In this document: positions 26,770-37,279 of the stretch, piece by piece
How the letters are laid out: every line of letters begins with the position of its first letter
Position numbering within the stretch: the stretch's first letter is position 1
Source: JAKAXS01 sp965279065
Lineage (GTDB): Bacteria > Pseudomonadota > Alphaproteobacteria > Rhizobiales > Hyphomicrobiaceae
Direction: 5' to 3'
Length of the DNA stretch: 64,000 nucleotides
NCBI GenBank assembly: GCA_965279065.1
Contig: OZ257134.1
Location: 3,782,001 to 3,846,000 of the forward strand
Made by a program: the position numbers and the translations under genes
Notes under the pieces: generated by a model
Seen by the model: the letters and a program-made list of their open reading frames with translations, nothing else
What the model was told of the DNA's origin: nothing
The model's database searches: none

Positions 26770-27477
26770 ATGACCGACGAGCCGAACACACCCCGGCCCG
26801 ACGCCGCTGTTCCCCCTCACGCCGAGGTCGCCGATTCATCGCCGACGCCCGAACAGCAGAATATGGAGTCGCTGATCAGCGGTGCCGCCAAGCTTGCCGA
26901 AAAAGTCGCCACCCTGGAAGGGCAGATCGCCGACCTGACCGACAGGCTGCTGCGCGCACACGCCGAGATGGATAATCTGCGCAAGCGCGGCGCCAAGGAG
27001 AAAGAAGATACGGCCAAGTACGCCATTCAGAAATTCGCCAGCGATGTCGTCAACGTCGCCGACAACTTCGAACGCGCGATCACCTCCGTCCCGGCCGGCG
27101 CAGCGGCGGAAGACACGGCTTTCAAGAGCCTGCTCGACGGCGTGTCTCTGACGGAGCGCGAATTTCTCAATGTTCTGGAGCGTCACGGCGTTCGTCGCAT
27201 CGCGCCGCAGGGCCAACCGTTCAACCCCCACCAGCACCAGGCAGTGATGGAAGCCCAGGACCCATCCGTACCGCCGGGCACCATTGTGCAGGTCTACCAG
27301 AACGGCTACGCGATCGAGGATCGCGTCCTGCGGCCGGCGATGGTCGTCGTGGCCAAGGGCGGGCCCAAGCAGCCGAAGTCGGCCGAGGCATCCGAACAGC
27401 AAGCTGCAGCCGGGCCGCAGCCCATTGACCCGGACAACGACGCTCCACCGCCGCCCGATCGCGATATTATTTTGTAG
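26770..27477 (+). CDS. grpE: nucleotide exchange factor GrpE
   Basis: A 235-aa DnaK cofactor. A disordered acidic/proline-rich N-terminus (residues 1-40) leads into the long coiled-coil helix (LTDRLLRAHAEMDNLRKRGA, ending EKEDTAKYAIQKFASD) and then the C-terminal beta-wing with PFNPHQHQAVMEAQ and GYAIEDRVLRPAMVVVAKG, which is the family signature. A Pro/Gln-rich tail is extra. The 3' end overlaps the convergent alkB gene by 11 bases. Confidence 0.96.
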   Translation: MTDEPNTPRPDAAVPPHAEVADSSPTPEQQNMESLISGAAKLAEKVATLEGQIADLTDRLLRAHAEMDNLRKRGAKEKEDTAKYAIQKFASDVVNVADNFERAITSVPAGAAAEDTAFKSLLDGVSLTEREFLNVLERHGVRRIAPQGQPFNPHQHQAVMEAQDPSVPPGTIVQVYQNGYAIEDRVLRPAMVVVAKGGPKQPKSAEASEQQAAAGPQPIDPDNDAPPPPDRDIIL

Positions 27478-28108
27478 CGCCACCGGATCGTTCGGGGTCA
27501 AACGGCGGCGTGACCCGCCGCAGAGTCAAATTGATGCGTCCGCCCTGCGGCAGTAGATCCGAACTTCCCGCAAACACGCGGTCTATCCCGTGGTAGGCCA
27601 GCCGCGCCGCCCTGCCGAGCACGACGACATCGCCCGACTTCAGCGTCATGCGCTCCTTGGGATCGTCGCGCTTGCGTCCGCCAACGTGAAAGACGGCGTC
27701 GTCGCCCAACGAAATCGAGAGCACCGGCGCCGCTAGATCCTGTTCGTCGCGGTCCTGATGGCTCCCCATGCGCGCTCCCGCCTCGTAGTGGTTGATCAGG
27801 CAGGCTTCTGGCGGAGCCGGGTAGCCGGCATGCTCGTTCCACAATTGCAGCAGCATCTTGGGAATTGGCGGCCACGCCTTGCCGGTGACCGGGTGGATTG
27901 CCTGATAGCGGTAGCCGCCGACCTCGTCTGACACCCATCCGAGCGGCCCGGCATTTGTCATCCGCACCGAAAACGGCCTGCCTGTTTTCGGCATCGTAGG
28001 TTTGTAGAATGGCGCCGCGTCCGCCACCGCCTCGACCGCCTTGACGAGCCGCCTCTGCTCGCCCGGCGACAGGGCTCTACGGATAAGTCGGAAACCTTCT
28101 GCCGCCAC
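27467..28108 (-). CDS. alkB: AlkB-type 2-oxoglutarate/Fe(II) dioxygenase
   Basis: A 213-aa DNA repair enzyme that removes alkyl groups from N1-methyladenine and N3-methylcytosine oxidatively. The iron ligands are in GSHQDRDEQ (H-x-D) and in AYHGIDRV (second H), and the 2-oxoglutarate-binding arginines are in GRINLTLRRV. CLINHYEAGARMG is the family motif just before the first ligand. It is convergent with grpE and divergent from dnaK, so it sits inside the heat-shock block but on the other strand. Confidence 0.93.
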   Translation of the reverse strand: MAAEGFRLIRRALSPGEQRRLVKAVEAVADAAPFYKPTMPKTGRPFSVRMTNAGPLGWVSDEVGGYRYQAIHPVTGKAWPPIPKMLLQLWNEHAGYPAPPEACLINHYEAGARMGSHQDRDEQDLAAPVLSISLGDDAVFHVGGRKRDDPKERMTLKSGDVVVLGRAARLAYHGIDRVFAGSSDLLPQGGRINLTLRRVTPPFDPERSGGATK

Positions 28109-28234
28109 GAATTATCCCCATATGTTTGACATGATGTCACGCGCAAAACTCCAGACACTACTTTGGCTTAACGCTCACAGCAGGCCAAATGGCCACGGGG
28201 TGGGAACAAATCAACACACTCCGGCCGCCCAGAA

Positions 28235-28266
28235 CCGTTGCGTCCCCAAAACAGCGCCCTATATAA
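28235..28266 (+). promoter_or_regulatory. possible RpoH-type heat-shock promoter of dnaK
   Basis: CCCTATATAA at 28257-28266 matches the -10 region of alphaproteobacterial sigma-32 promoters (consensus near CYTATNT), with CCGTTG at 28235-28240 as a weak -35. The spacing is right. It lies about 120 bases before dnaK. Confidence 0.45.
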
Positions 28267-28386
28267 GCTCGCAACGTCAACTTAAGCTCTGGGGGTCGCG
28301 GCGTTAGGCGCATACGGCCTAACGCACATCGGGTGCCGGAGATCCGGGCTCGGGCGGTCCGCCGCAACAAAGAGGAAGTATTTAGC

Positions 28387-30312
<1,926 letters not shown>

Positions 30313-30466
30313 TGCCGTTGCCAGGTCCTTGGCTCACCTAAATTAGCCCCTGTCGGCGCCGGCCGGACCCGCTAAGATCGGGCCCGGCCGTCCCGGCGGG
30401 GGCAAATTTCATCCACACACGCACCCGCAAACAGATCGCGGTCCAGTTGCATCGGACGACCGGTTA

Positions 30467-31600
30467 ATGGCAAAGCGCGATTATTACGAAACCCTCGGCG
30501 TCGGCCGCGATGCGAGCGAGCAGGACCTGAAGTCCGCCTTCCGCCGCCTGGCCAAGGAGCATCACCCGGATGCCAATCCCGGCGACAAGGCCGCCGAACA
30601 GAAATTCAAGGATCTGAGCGAGGCCTACGAAGCCCTGAAGGATCCCCAGAAGCGGGCTGCCTATGACCGCTTCGGCCACGCTGCCTTCGAGGGTGGACGC
30701 GGCGGCCAGCACGGCTTCGGCCCCGACTTCGCCTCTTCCATGTCGGACATCTTCGACGACTTGTTCGGCGAGTTCATGGGCGGACGCCGTGGCGGACGCG
30801 GCGGCAGCGGCCGCGAGCGCGGCGCCGACCTTCGCTACAACATGGAGATTACGCTCGCCGATGCCTTCTCCGGCAAGACGGCGCAGATCCGCGTGCCCAC
30901 CTCGGTTGCCTGCGAGACCTGTGCCGGCAGCGGCGCCAAGGCCGGCACCAAGCCGAAGCCCTGCCCCACCTGCGGCGGCCAGGGCAAGGTACGTGCCTCG
31001 CAAGGCTTCTTCACCATCGAGCGCACGTGCCCGGCTTGCCACGGTCGCGGCGAAGTGATCGAGGATCCCTGCCCCACCTGCTCCGGCGCCGGCCGCGTCA
31101 CAAAGGAACGCACCCTCTCCGTCAACATCCCCGCCGGCGTCGAGGATGGCACACGCATCCGCCTCGCCAACGAAGGCGAAGCCGGCTTGCGCGGCGGCCC
31201 GACGGGCGACCTCTACATCTTCCTCTCCATCAAGCCGCACGACTTCTTCCAGCGCGACGGCGCCGACATCTTCTGCAAGGTGCCGATCTCGATGACGACT
31301 GCTGCCCTCGGCGGCCAGATCGAAGTGCCCACCGTCGAAGGCGAGATGACGCGCGTGAAGATCCCCGAGGGCAGCGAGAGCGGCAAGCAGTTCCGCCTCA
31401 AGAGCAAGGGCATGCCCGTCCTGCGCTCCAAGCTGACTGGCGACATGTACATCCAGGTCGACGTCGAGACTCCGAAAAACCTCACGCGCAAGCAGCGCGA
31501 ACTCCTGGAGGAGTTCGAGAAACTGAGCCACAAGGGCACCAGTCCCGAGAGCGCCGGCTTCTTCGCCCGCGTGAAAGACTTCCTCGGCAAGACGGGTTAG
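30467..31600 (+). CDS. dnaJ: co-chaperone DnaJ (Hsp40)
   Basis: A 377-aa type I J-protein. The J-domain has YYETLGVGRDASEQDLK and the HPD tripeptide in KEHHPDANPG. A Gly/Phe-rich segment follows. The zinc-binding region shows four CxxCxGxG repeats (CETCAGSG, CPTCGGQG, CPACHGRG, CPTCSGAG). The C-terminal substrate domain is complete. It lies 154 bases after dnaK, with a GC-rich inverted repeat between them, and is presumably co-transcribed. Confidence 0.98.
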   Translation: MAKRDYYETLGVGRDASEQDLKSAFRRLAKEHHPDANPGDKAAEQKFKDLSEAYEALKDPQKRAAYDRFGHAAFEGGRGGQHGFGPDFASSMSDIFDDLFGEFMGGRRGGRGGSGRERGADLRYNMEITLADAFSGKTAQIRVPTSVACETCAGSGAKAGTKPKPCPTCGGQGKVRASQGFFTIERTCPACHGRGEVIEDPCPTCSGAGRVTKERTLSVNIPAGVEDGTRIRLANEGEAGLRGGPTGDLYIFLSIKPHDFFQRDGADIFCKVPISMTTAALGGQIEVPTVEGEMTRVKIPEGSESGKQFRLKSKGMPVLRSKLTGDMYIQVDVETPKNLTRKQRELLEEFEKLSHKGTSPESAGFFARVKDFLGKTG

Positions 31601-31630
31601 TGACGTCACGACATAATCGCGAAGGCTGCA

Positions 31631-32218
31631 ATGACGACGACCGCCAAACTTCTCTTCTTTGCCGGCTCACAGCGGGCAGGTTCGTTCAACAAGCAGCTGT
31701 CGCGTCTCGCGCACCACATCGCCGACGCCAACGGCATCAGCGCCACCTTCGTTGACCTCGCTGACTATCCCATGCCGCTTTACGATGGCGACACCGAAGC
31801 GACGGAAGGTCCGCCCGCCAACTCGCGCAAGCTGCTCGAAGTGTTCAAGGCGCACACCGGCATCCTGATCACCAGCCCCGAGTACAATTCCTCGATCACG
31901 CCACTGTTGAAGAACACGCTCGACTGGATGAGCAGAGGCAAGTTCGAGGACGAGCCGGCCGCCGTCGTTTTCAAGACCCGCGTATTCGCTCTCAGTTCGG
32001 CGTCACCCGGCGGCATGGGCGGCTTACGCAGCCTAACGACTGTGCGTCAGGTTCTCGAGCTCGGCCTCGGTGCCCTCGTCCTGCCCGACCAGTTCGCCGT
32101 CCCCCGCGCCGCCGACGCCTTCGACGAGCACGGCCATCTGAAGAACAAGGACAGCCAGGACCAGCTGAAAACACTGATCCAGAAACTCGCCCGCGCCGCC
32201 CACGTGATGCACGGTTAA
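31631..32218 (+). CDS. NAD(P)H-dependent FMN reductase family protein
   Basis: A 195-aa flavodoxin-fold protein. The phosphate-binding loop is seen as FAGSQRAGSFNKQLSRL at about residues 10-26 and the second flavin-contacting segment as ITSPEYNSSITPLLKNTLDW near 81-100. SASPGGMGGLRSL is a third family segment. Relatives reduce FMN, quinones, chromate or azo dyes; which applies cannot be read here. It lies 30 bases after dnaJ, and an inverted repeat after its stop probably ends the transcript. Confidence 0.9.
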   Translation: MTTTAKLLFFAGSQRAGSFNKQLSRLAHHIADANGISATFVDLADYPMPLYDGDTEATEGPPANSRKLLEVFKAHTGILITSPEYNSSITPLLKNTLDWMSRGKFEDEPAAVVFKTRVFALSSASPGGMGGLRSLTTVRQVLELGLGALVLPDQFAVPRAADAFDEHGHLKNKDSQDQLKTLIQKLARAAHVMHG

Positions 32219-32232
32219 CAGACTGGATTCCC

Positions 32233-32267
32233 GTAGGTTGGGTCGCGCTGCGCTTGACCCAACCTAC
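32233..32267. repeat. dispersed palindromic repeat, intact copy
   Basis: GTAGGTTGGGTC (32233-32244) and GACCCAACCTAC (32256-32267) form a perfect 12-base stem around an 11-base loop. The 22 bases at 32239-32260 are identical to 10415-10436. Such palindromes are widespread between genes in many Proteobacteria and this one may terminate transcription. Confidence 0.7.
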
Positions 32268-32290
32268 AAGTAGCAAGCATATAGCCTCGC

Positions 32291-33004
32291 ATGCCCGCCA
32301 CCAGAGACAGTCTGATCGTCGCGCTCGACATGCCGAATGTCGATGAAGCGCGCGCGCTCGTTCACACGCTCGGCGACAGCGTGAGTTTCTACAAGGTCGG
32401 CCTCGAGCTGATGTTCGCCGGCGGCCTTGACCTCGCGCAGGAGCTGCGCCATCAGAATAAGCGCGTCTTCCTCGACATGAAGCTGCTCGATATCGGCACC
32501 ACTGTGGAGCGCGCGATCTCCAACATCACCGAACTCAACATTGACTTCCTCACCGTACACGGCCACGACCTGAAAACCCTGCGCGCCGCCGTCAACGGCC
32601 GTGGCCAGTCCAAACTCAAGTTGCTCGCCGTTACCGTACTGACCAGCCTCACGGCCGATGACCTGCGGCAGCAGGGCAGCGACCTGTCACCAGCCGATCT
32701 CGTTGTTCGCCGCGCGCGGCTGGCGCACGAGGCTGGCTTCGATGGCGTCATCGCCTCCGGCCAGGAGGCCGCCCGCATTCGCGAGGCCACCGCGCCGAAG
32801 TTCCTCATCGTCACGCCCGGCATTCGCCTCACCGGCAGCGCCATGGACGACCAGGAGCGCGTGATGACGCCGGCCCACGCCATCACCGCTGGTGCCGACC
32901 ACATCGTCGTCGGCCGCCCGATCACGCAGGCAGACGATCCCAAGTCCGCTGCCGAAACCTTCCAGCATCACATCCGCGAAGCGCGTCACGGCCACGCCGC
33001 CTGA
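32291..33004 (+). CDS. pyrF: orotidine 5'-phosphate decarboxylase
   Basis: A 237-aa enzyme for the last step of UMP synthesis. The start SLIVALDMPNVDEAR, the active-site lysine/aspartate array FLDMKLLDIGTTVERAI near residues 58-74, VHGHDLKTLRAAV and the phosphate-binding end IVVGRPITQADDP are all present. The canonical 'DLKFHDIPNT' reads DMKLLDIGTT here, with the D-x-K-x-x-D catalytic pattern kept. Length is normal. Confidence 0.96.
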   Translation: MPATRDSLIVALDMPNVDEARALVHTLGDSVSFYKVGLELMFAGGLDLAQELRHQNKRVFLDMKLLDIGTTVERAISNITELNIDFLTVHGHDLKTLRAAVNGRGQSKLKLLAVTVLTSLTADDLRQQGSDLSPADLVVRRARLAHEAGFDGVIASGQEAARIREATAPKFLIVTPGIRLTGSAMDDQERVMTPAHAITAGADHIVVGRPITQADDPKSAAETFQHHIREARHGHAA

Positions 33005-33036
33005 TCCGCCCACCAATCACTGCAACGAGGAGCGCC

Positions 33037-33324
33037 ATGCCCAAAGGTTATGTCATCGCCCACGCCGTCGTCACCGACCCGGAAAAGTGGTCGCAGTACG
33101 TCGCCAAGTCGAAAGTTGCGTTGGAGAAGTACAACGGCAAGCGCATCGTCAGCGGCGGCAAGAGCGAGATCATCGAAGGCAAGGGCACCGCCCGCAACGT
33201 CGTCATCGAGTTCGCCAGCTACGAGGATGCCAAGTCCTACGCCACCTGCCCCGAGTACGCCGAAGCCAAGAAGCTCCGCGAAGGCGCCGGCACCCTCGAC
33301 ATCACCATCGTCGAAGGCGCCTGA
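33037..33324 (+). CDS. DUF1330 family protein
   Basis: A 95-aa ferredoxin-like-fold protein. It starts MPKGYVIAHAVVTDPEKWSQY and has GKSEIIEGKGTARNVVIEF and a C-terminal segment SYATCPEYAEAKKLREG, matching the DUF1330 pattern. The function is unknown; these small proteins resemble dimeric alpha-beta barrel enzymes. GAGGAG precedes the ATG. A perfect hairpin follows its stop. Confidence 0.9.
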   Translation: MPKGYVIAHAVVTDPEKWSQYVAKSKVALEKYNGKRIVSGGKSEIIEGKGTARNVVIEFASYEDAKSYATCPEYAEAKKLREGAGTLDITIVEGA

Positions 33325-33330
33325 CGATAA

Positions 33331-33354
33331 GGGGTCAGACCTCGGTCTGACCCC
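33331..33354. terminator. bidirectional hairpin between converging genes
   Basis: GGGGTCAGACC (33331-33341) and GGTCTGACCCC (33344-33354) form a perfect 11-base stem with a two-base TC gap. It sits exactly between the stops of the DUF1330 gene and the glycosylase gene. No T-run is present on either side, so it may also be an extragenic palindrome. Confidence 0.6.
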
Positions 33355-33357
33355 GAC

Positions 33358-34044
33358 CTAGACTGGCGACACCTTCTCTGCCCCCGGCTTGTAGGCGTAA
33401 TGCGCCCACAGCAGCCGAGCCGCGACGCCGCGCCAGGGCCGCCAGCGCTCGGCGATCTCTGTCAACTCCGACGCCGTAGGCTTTGCCTCCAGCCCCAAAA
33501 CGCGTCCCGCCGCCACCTGCAGCGCCAGATCGCCCGATGCCCAGGCATCCGCGCGGCCGATCGCGAACATCACGAAGATATCTGCCGTCCAGGGCCCAAT
33601 TCCGTGGATCTGCACCAGCCGCTCGCGCACGACATGGTCGCCAAGCTCAACCAGCTCCGCAAAGTCCAGGCCCTCCTCCGCCACCGCCGCCGACAGCGCC
33701 TGCAACGTCCTGATCTTGCCACCAGACAGCCCCGCGCCTGCCAGCCGCTCCGGCGAATGCTTCAGCATCGCCTTCGCCGTCATTGGCCCAAGCGCTGCAA
33801 CTCGTGCCCAGATCGCTCCCGCGCTCGCAATCGACAATTGCTGCCCGACGACGATCCGCGCCAGCGCCTCGAAGTCGGGAGCATAGCGCCGTAACGGCGG
33901 ATCGCCGACGACGTCATGTATCCTCCGTATCGCCTCGCACTTGCGCCGCAGCGCCCGCACGCCGGCACGGACGTCGGCTTCGTTTTCGATCAAGCGCGCG
34001 CGTGAAAGATTTCTGCGCGAAGTTTGTAACGGCTGTTTCGGCAT
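33358..34044 (-). CDS. DNA-3-methyladenine glycosylase II (HhH-GPD family)
   Basis: A base-excision repair glycosylase of about 228 aa. The helix-hairpin-helix is LVQIHGIGPWTADIFVMFAI and the catalytic aspartate follows in DAWASGDLALQVA. The segment IVVGQQLSIASAGAIW near residue 70 is the usual N-terminal family motif. I start it at ATG 34044 (MPKQPLQ); the frame is open further but reads as noise. It resembles AlkA without the extra N-terminal domain, and complements the alkB gene found elsewhere in the window. Confidence 0.9.
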   Translation of the reverse strand: MPKQPLQTSRRNLSRARLIENEADVRAGVRALRRKCEAIRRIHDVVGDPPLRRYAPDFEALARIVVGQQLSIASAGAIWARVAALGPMTAKAMLKHSPERLAGAGLSGGKIRTLQALSAAVAEEGLDFAELVELGDHVVRERLVQIHGIGPWTADIFVMFAIGRADAWASGDLALQVAAGRVLGLEAKPTASELTEIAERWRPWRGVAARLLWAHYAYKPGAEKVSPV

Positions 34045-34111
34045 CTGCACTCTACGCGTACAATCCTTCACGACCGTCTGGTCCCGTTGGCATGTCTCGG
34101 AGTATGTGGCG

Positions 34112-34642
34112 ATGCCCTGCCCCCGCTCAAGCCCGCTTCTCGTATTCGCAGCCCTGGCAGCGCTTGCCACACCGGCCTATGCCGTCACTGGTCGCCCCGC
34201 GCCGGCAGCAGATTGGATCGATATCGTCGACGCGCGCAGCGGATCGGAACTGAGCTACCCTGCAAGCGTGTTTGCCGAAAAGGCAACCGAACCTGAGGGC
34301 CGGATCCTGGTCTCTCCGGACGGCAACGCCCGGCTCCTGGTCGGGTCGTTCTTGAACGAGTCCGGCACCAGCCTCGACGCCTACCGCGCCCAACTGCTCC
34401 AGGACAACTATCGCGGCGCTCAAGTCGACTACGCCCCGATGCGACGCACCTGGTTCGTCATCTCGGGCACGATCGGCACTATGATGTTCTACGAGCGCGT
34501 CAGCTTCACGTGCTCCGGCCGCTACATCAACAGCTGGGCCATGCTCTACCCTGTCGCCGAACGCAGAACCTATGACCGCGTCGTCGAGGCCATCGCCCCA
34601 ACGTTCAAGCCCGGATCAGGCCAAGGCGGCCGCTGCGAGTGA
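34112..34642 (+). CDS. exported protein of unknown function
   Basis: A 176-aa protein from ATG 34112. Residues 1-24 look like a signal peptide (LLVFAALAALATPAYA). The mature part holds the segment RILVSPDGNARLLVGSFLNE and ends with a Cys-containing tail (FTCSGRYINSWAML). I recall similar periplasmic hypotheticals in rhizobia but know no function. Its stop overlaps the gluQ start by four bases (GTGA), so the genes are translationally coupled. Confidence 0.75.
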   Translation: MPCPRSSPLLVFAALAALATPAYAVTGRPAPAADWIDIVDARSGSELSYPASVFAEKATEPEGRILVSPDGNARLLVGSFLNESGTSLDAYRAQLLQDNYRGAQVDYAPMRRTWFVISGTIGTMMFYERVSFTCSGRYINSWAMLYPVAERRTYDRVVEAIAPTFKPGSGQGGRCE

Positions 34643-35526
34643 CGGCAGCAAGCGGCACACCTGTCTTGCGGTTTGCTCCGAGCCCGAATGGGCAACTGCA
34701 CCTGGGCCACGCCCTGTCTGCCCTGACCGGTTTCGACATGGCAAGGCACCTGCACGGCCGCTTCCTCGTGCGCATCGAAGACATCGACACCGCACGGTGC
34801 AGCGAGGCGCACATCGCCGGACAGCTTGAAGATCTCGCCTGGCTTGGCATCGCCTGGGAACATCCGGTCCTGCGTCAGTCGCATCATTTCGACGTCTATC
34901 GCCAGGCCGCAGCGCGGCTGGAATCACTCGGCTTGCTCTATCCCTGCTTCGCCACGCGCCAGGACATCGCCGCCGGCAAGCGGCCGAACGCCGTCGACCC
35001 TGACGGTGCACCGCTCTACCCCGGCCTCCACAAGCATATGCCGCCAGCCGAAGTCGCCGAACGCAAGGGGCGCGGCGAGCCGTTCGCCCTGCGGCTCGAT
35101 ATGCAGCGCGCCCTGGAACTCGCGCGCGAACGCCTCGCCGGCCAGCCCCTGACCTTCACATCCTTCGCCGCGGATGGCAGCGCCAGCGTGGTTCCCGCCC
35201 ACCCCGAGCGGTGGGGCGATACCATCGTCATCCGCAAGGACGTGCCGGCCAGCTATCACCTGTCCGTCGTCGTCGACGATGCCCGGCAAGGGGTGACGCA
35301 TGTCACCCGCGGCATGGACCTCTACGCCGCCACCGACTTGCATCGGCTCCTCCAAGTCCTGCTCGACCTGCCGGCGCCCCAGTACCACCACCATCGCCTG
35401 ATTACCGACGTGGAAGGCCGCAAACTCGCCAAAAGCGCACGCGATACAAGTCTGGCAAGCCTGAGGCAGGCCGGCATCACTGCCACCGAGATTCGTCGGC
35501 TGGTGGGCCTGCCCGTCGCCAACTGA
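34639..35526 (+). CDS. gluQ: glutamyl-Q tRNA(Asp) synthetase
   Basis: A 295-aa paralogue of glutamyl-tRNA synthetase that lacks the anticodon-binding half and attaches glutamate to queuosine in tRNA(Asp). The HIGH-type motif is FAPSPNGQLHLGHALSAL near residues 12-29, IRIEDIDTAR-type sequence follows (LVRIEDIDTARCS), and the KMSKS equivalent is GRKLAKSARD. The GTG start at 34639 overlaps the previous gene. The cysteine cluster that binds zinc in E. coli YadB is largely absent. Confidence 0.93.
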   Translation: MTAASGTPVLRFAPSPNGQLHLGHALSALTGFDMARHLHGRFLVRIEDIDTARCSEAHIAGQLEDLAWLGIAWEHPVLRQSHHFDVYRQAAARLESLGLLYPCFATRQDIAAGKRPNAVDPDGAPLYPGLHKHMPPAEVAERKGRGEPFALRLDMQRALELARERLAGQPLTFTSFAADGSASVVPAHPERWGDTIVIRKDVPASYHLSVVVDDARQGVTHVTRGMDLYAATDLHRLLQVLLDLPAPQYHHHRLITDVEGRKLAKSARDTSLASLRQAGITATEIRRLVGLPVAN

Positions 35527-35570
35527 ACCAAATTTACGATGGCGCAACAGGCCGTTAGCGCCTATGCTTC

Positions 35571-37112
35571 ATGTATCGGTATGGCAATTGTGCCAGCGGG
35601 CGGGTGCGCGTGAAGAAGCCCCACAAATCCAAGGCTCGCAAGATGACGGCGAAGCCGGCCCGCGCCCATGGCGCGCAGCCCGCGGCGCTACAGGCGCACT
35701 CGACACGCCGCCAGCCCGCCATCGCTCGCCCCGATCCCCGCCACCAGCACGCCGCTCGCCGTCTCGAGCCGACGACGATCTACCGCCGCCCGAACCCGCT
35801 GCTGATTGAATCGCGCGACGACCGCCAGGCATTCCGCCTCCTGCTTCTGCCGTTCGTCATCATGGCGCTGGTCGTGGCCATCGTGCCGTCGCTGCACGTC
35901 TTCCCGACGCTCAAGGATCTGATCGCCGCGACACCGCTCACGACAGTGTCCGTCGTCACGCAGGTGGCCGAGCTTCCGGCGACGTCACCTCGTTCGATCG
36001 TCATGGCGAGTACCCCCGCCCCAGAAACCGCGGCGCGGCCACAGGCTTTCGCACTCGCCCAGCCTGATTTGAACCTTCCGGTTGCCAGACCCACCGTTGG
36101 CCAGCGGCTGGAAATGACGTCGCTGTCGGTAGCTGCATCGTTGTCAGCAATGCCGCCTGTGTTCGACCGGCAGCACGCGCCCGCTCCCACAACACTTTCT
36201 TGGGCGGCTCCGCCGTCACCGATACCGAACCGCGTGGCGCAGCAGCAGCGTCTCAGTCCTGCACGCCCGGCGTTCACCGCGGTGGCAACTGTGGCTCCCG
36301 TTCTGACCAGACCAAATGAGATCGCTCCTCCCGTCATCGCCACCAAGCGCGAGACGATCGCCATGCTGGCACCGCCCAGAACACCCAGCCTGCTGATCCC
36401 GCTGCCACCCGCCCCCTATGAAACGAGTTGCCCCGTCAGTTATGGCTCAGCGGGTCTGCCTGCCGAACCAGCGGAAGAAGCAATCGGCTCCGCGCCATTT
36501 GGCGTACGTCTGGCCGATGCGGCCCTGGAGCAAACCCGGAGTTTCGTCATCTACGACGACAAGTATCGCCAAATCTCCCGCGCCGGCGGCGACGTCCCGG
36601 CCCTCTACGGTGTCTGCACCGACGTCGTCATTCGCGCGTATCGCGCCCTCGGCATCGACCTGCAGACGTTGGTCCAGGCCTCCCGGCTCGGCGCCGGCGA
36701 TCCCAATATCGATCACCGACGCACCGAAACGCTGCGCCGCTACCTGGCCCGCTATGGCCAATCGCTGGCGGTCACGCCCTATGGAGAAGACTATCGCCCC
36801 GGCGATGTCGTCACCTATTGGCGCCCGCAAAATTCGGGCTCGCGATCCCACATCGCCGTCGTCGCAGACAAGCTCGGCCCGTCGGGCCGGCCGATGATCA
36901 TCCACAACCGCGGCTGGGGCCCGCAGGTGGAAGATGCGCTATTCGTCGATCGCATCACCGGCCACTACCGCTACGACGGTGCGTCCCGACCGCCGTTGCC
37001 ACCGCAACTGGCGGCATCTCCGGCGCGCCCTTTCACCACGACGGCGCCCGCTACGCCGATTACATTGCGCACGACGAGGCCTTTGGCAGCCGAAAAGCCA
37101 AACGGACTGTAA
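35571..37112 (+). CDS. membrane-anchored DUF1287 protein
   Basis: A protein of up to 513 aa. A basic N-terminus leads to one membrane span at about residues 88-107 (FRLLLLPFVIMALVVAIVP). A long Pro/Ala/Thr-rich linker follows to about 300. The C-terminal 170 residues are a DUF1287 domain with YGVCTDVVIRAYRALGIDLQ, carrying the likely catalytic cysteine, and SRSHIAVVADK with the histidine, a papain-like Cys-His pair as in NlpC/P60 amidases. This suggests a peptidoglycan-active or related periplasmic enzyme. ATG 35571 has no good ribosome site; GTG codons at 35604 and 35610 are alternatives. Confidence 0.85.
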   Translation: MYRYGNCASGRVRVKKPHKSKARKMTAKPARAHGAQPAALQAHSTRRQPAIARPDPRHQHAARRLEPTTIYRRPNPLLIESRDDRQAFRLLLLPFVIMALVVAIVPSLHVFPTLKDLIAATPLTTVSVVTQVAELPATSPRSIVMASTPAPETAARPQAFALAQPDLNLPVARPTVGQRLEMTSLSVAASLSAMPPVFDRQHAPAPTTLSWAAPPSPIPNRVAQQQRLSPARPAFTAVATVAPVLTRPNEIAPPVIATKRETIAMLAPPRTPSLLIPLPPAPYETSCPVSYGSAGLPAEPAEEAIGSAPFGVRLADAALEQTRSFVIYDDKYRQISRAGGDVPALYGVCTDVVIRAYRALGIDLQTLVQASRLGAGDPNIDHRRTETLRRYLARYGQSLAVTPYGEDYRPGDVVTYWRPQNSGSRSHIAVVADKLGPSGRPMIIHNRGWGPQVEDALFVDRITGHYRYDGASRPPLPPQLAASPARPFTTTAPATPITLRTTRPLAAEKPNGL

Positions 37113-37157
37113 TCCATCCGTAGTGCCGCATGTCTTAATTACGGGTTAATCAATTGA

Positions 37158-37187
37158 ATGAGGTTGCAAACACAAACCTCATGATTT
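37158..37187 (+). terminator. possible terminator after the DUF1287 gene
   Basis: ATGAGGTT (37158-37165) pairs with AACCTCAT (37175-37182) around a nine-base loop and is followed by GATTTT. The region is AT-rich for this genome. The distance from the stop is about 45 bases. Confidence 0.5.
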
Positions 37188-37279
37188 TCCTTGTCAAAAT
37201 CGACGAACCGATTCACCGTCGTTAAAGCCCCATTTACCGAGCGTGTTTCGCTTTCAAAACTCCACATTACGGAAATCGG

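Noticed and set aside
30313..30466. Separate promoter for dnaJ in the dnaK-dnaJ gap
   Set aside because: Only a GC-rich inverted repeat is visible; no -35/-10 pair stands out, so co-transcription with dnaK is simpler.
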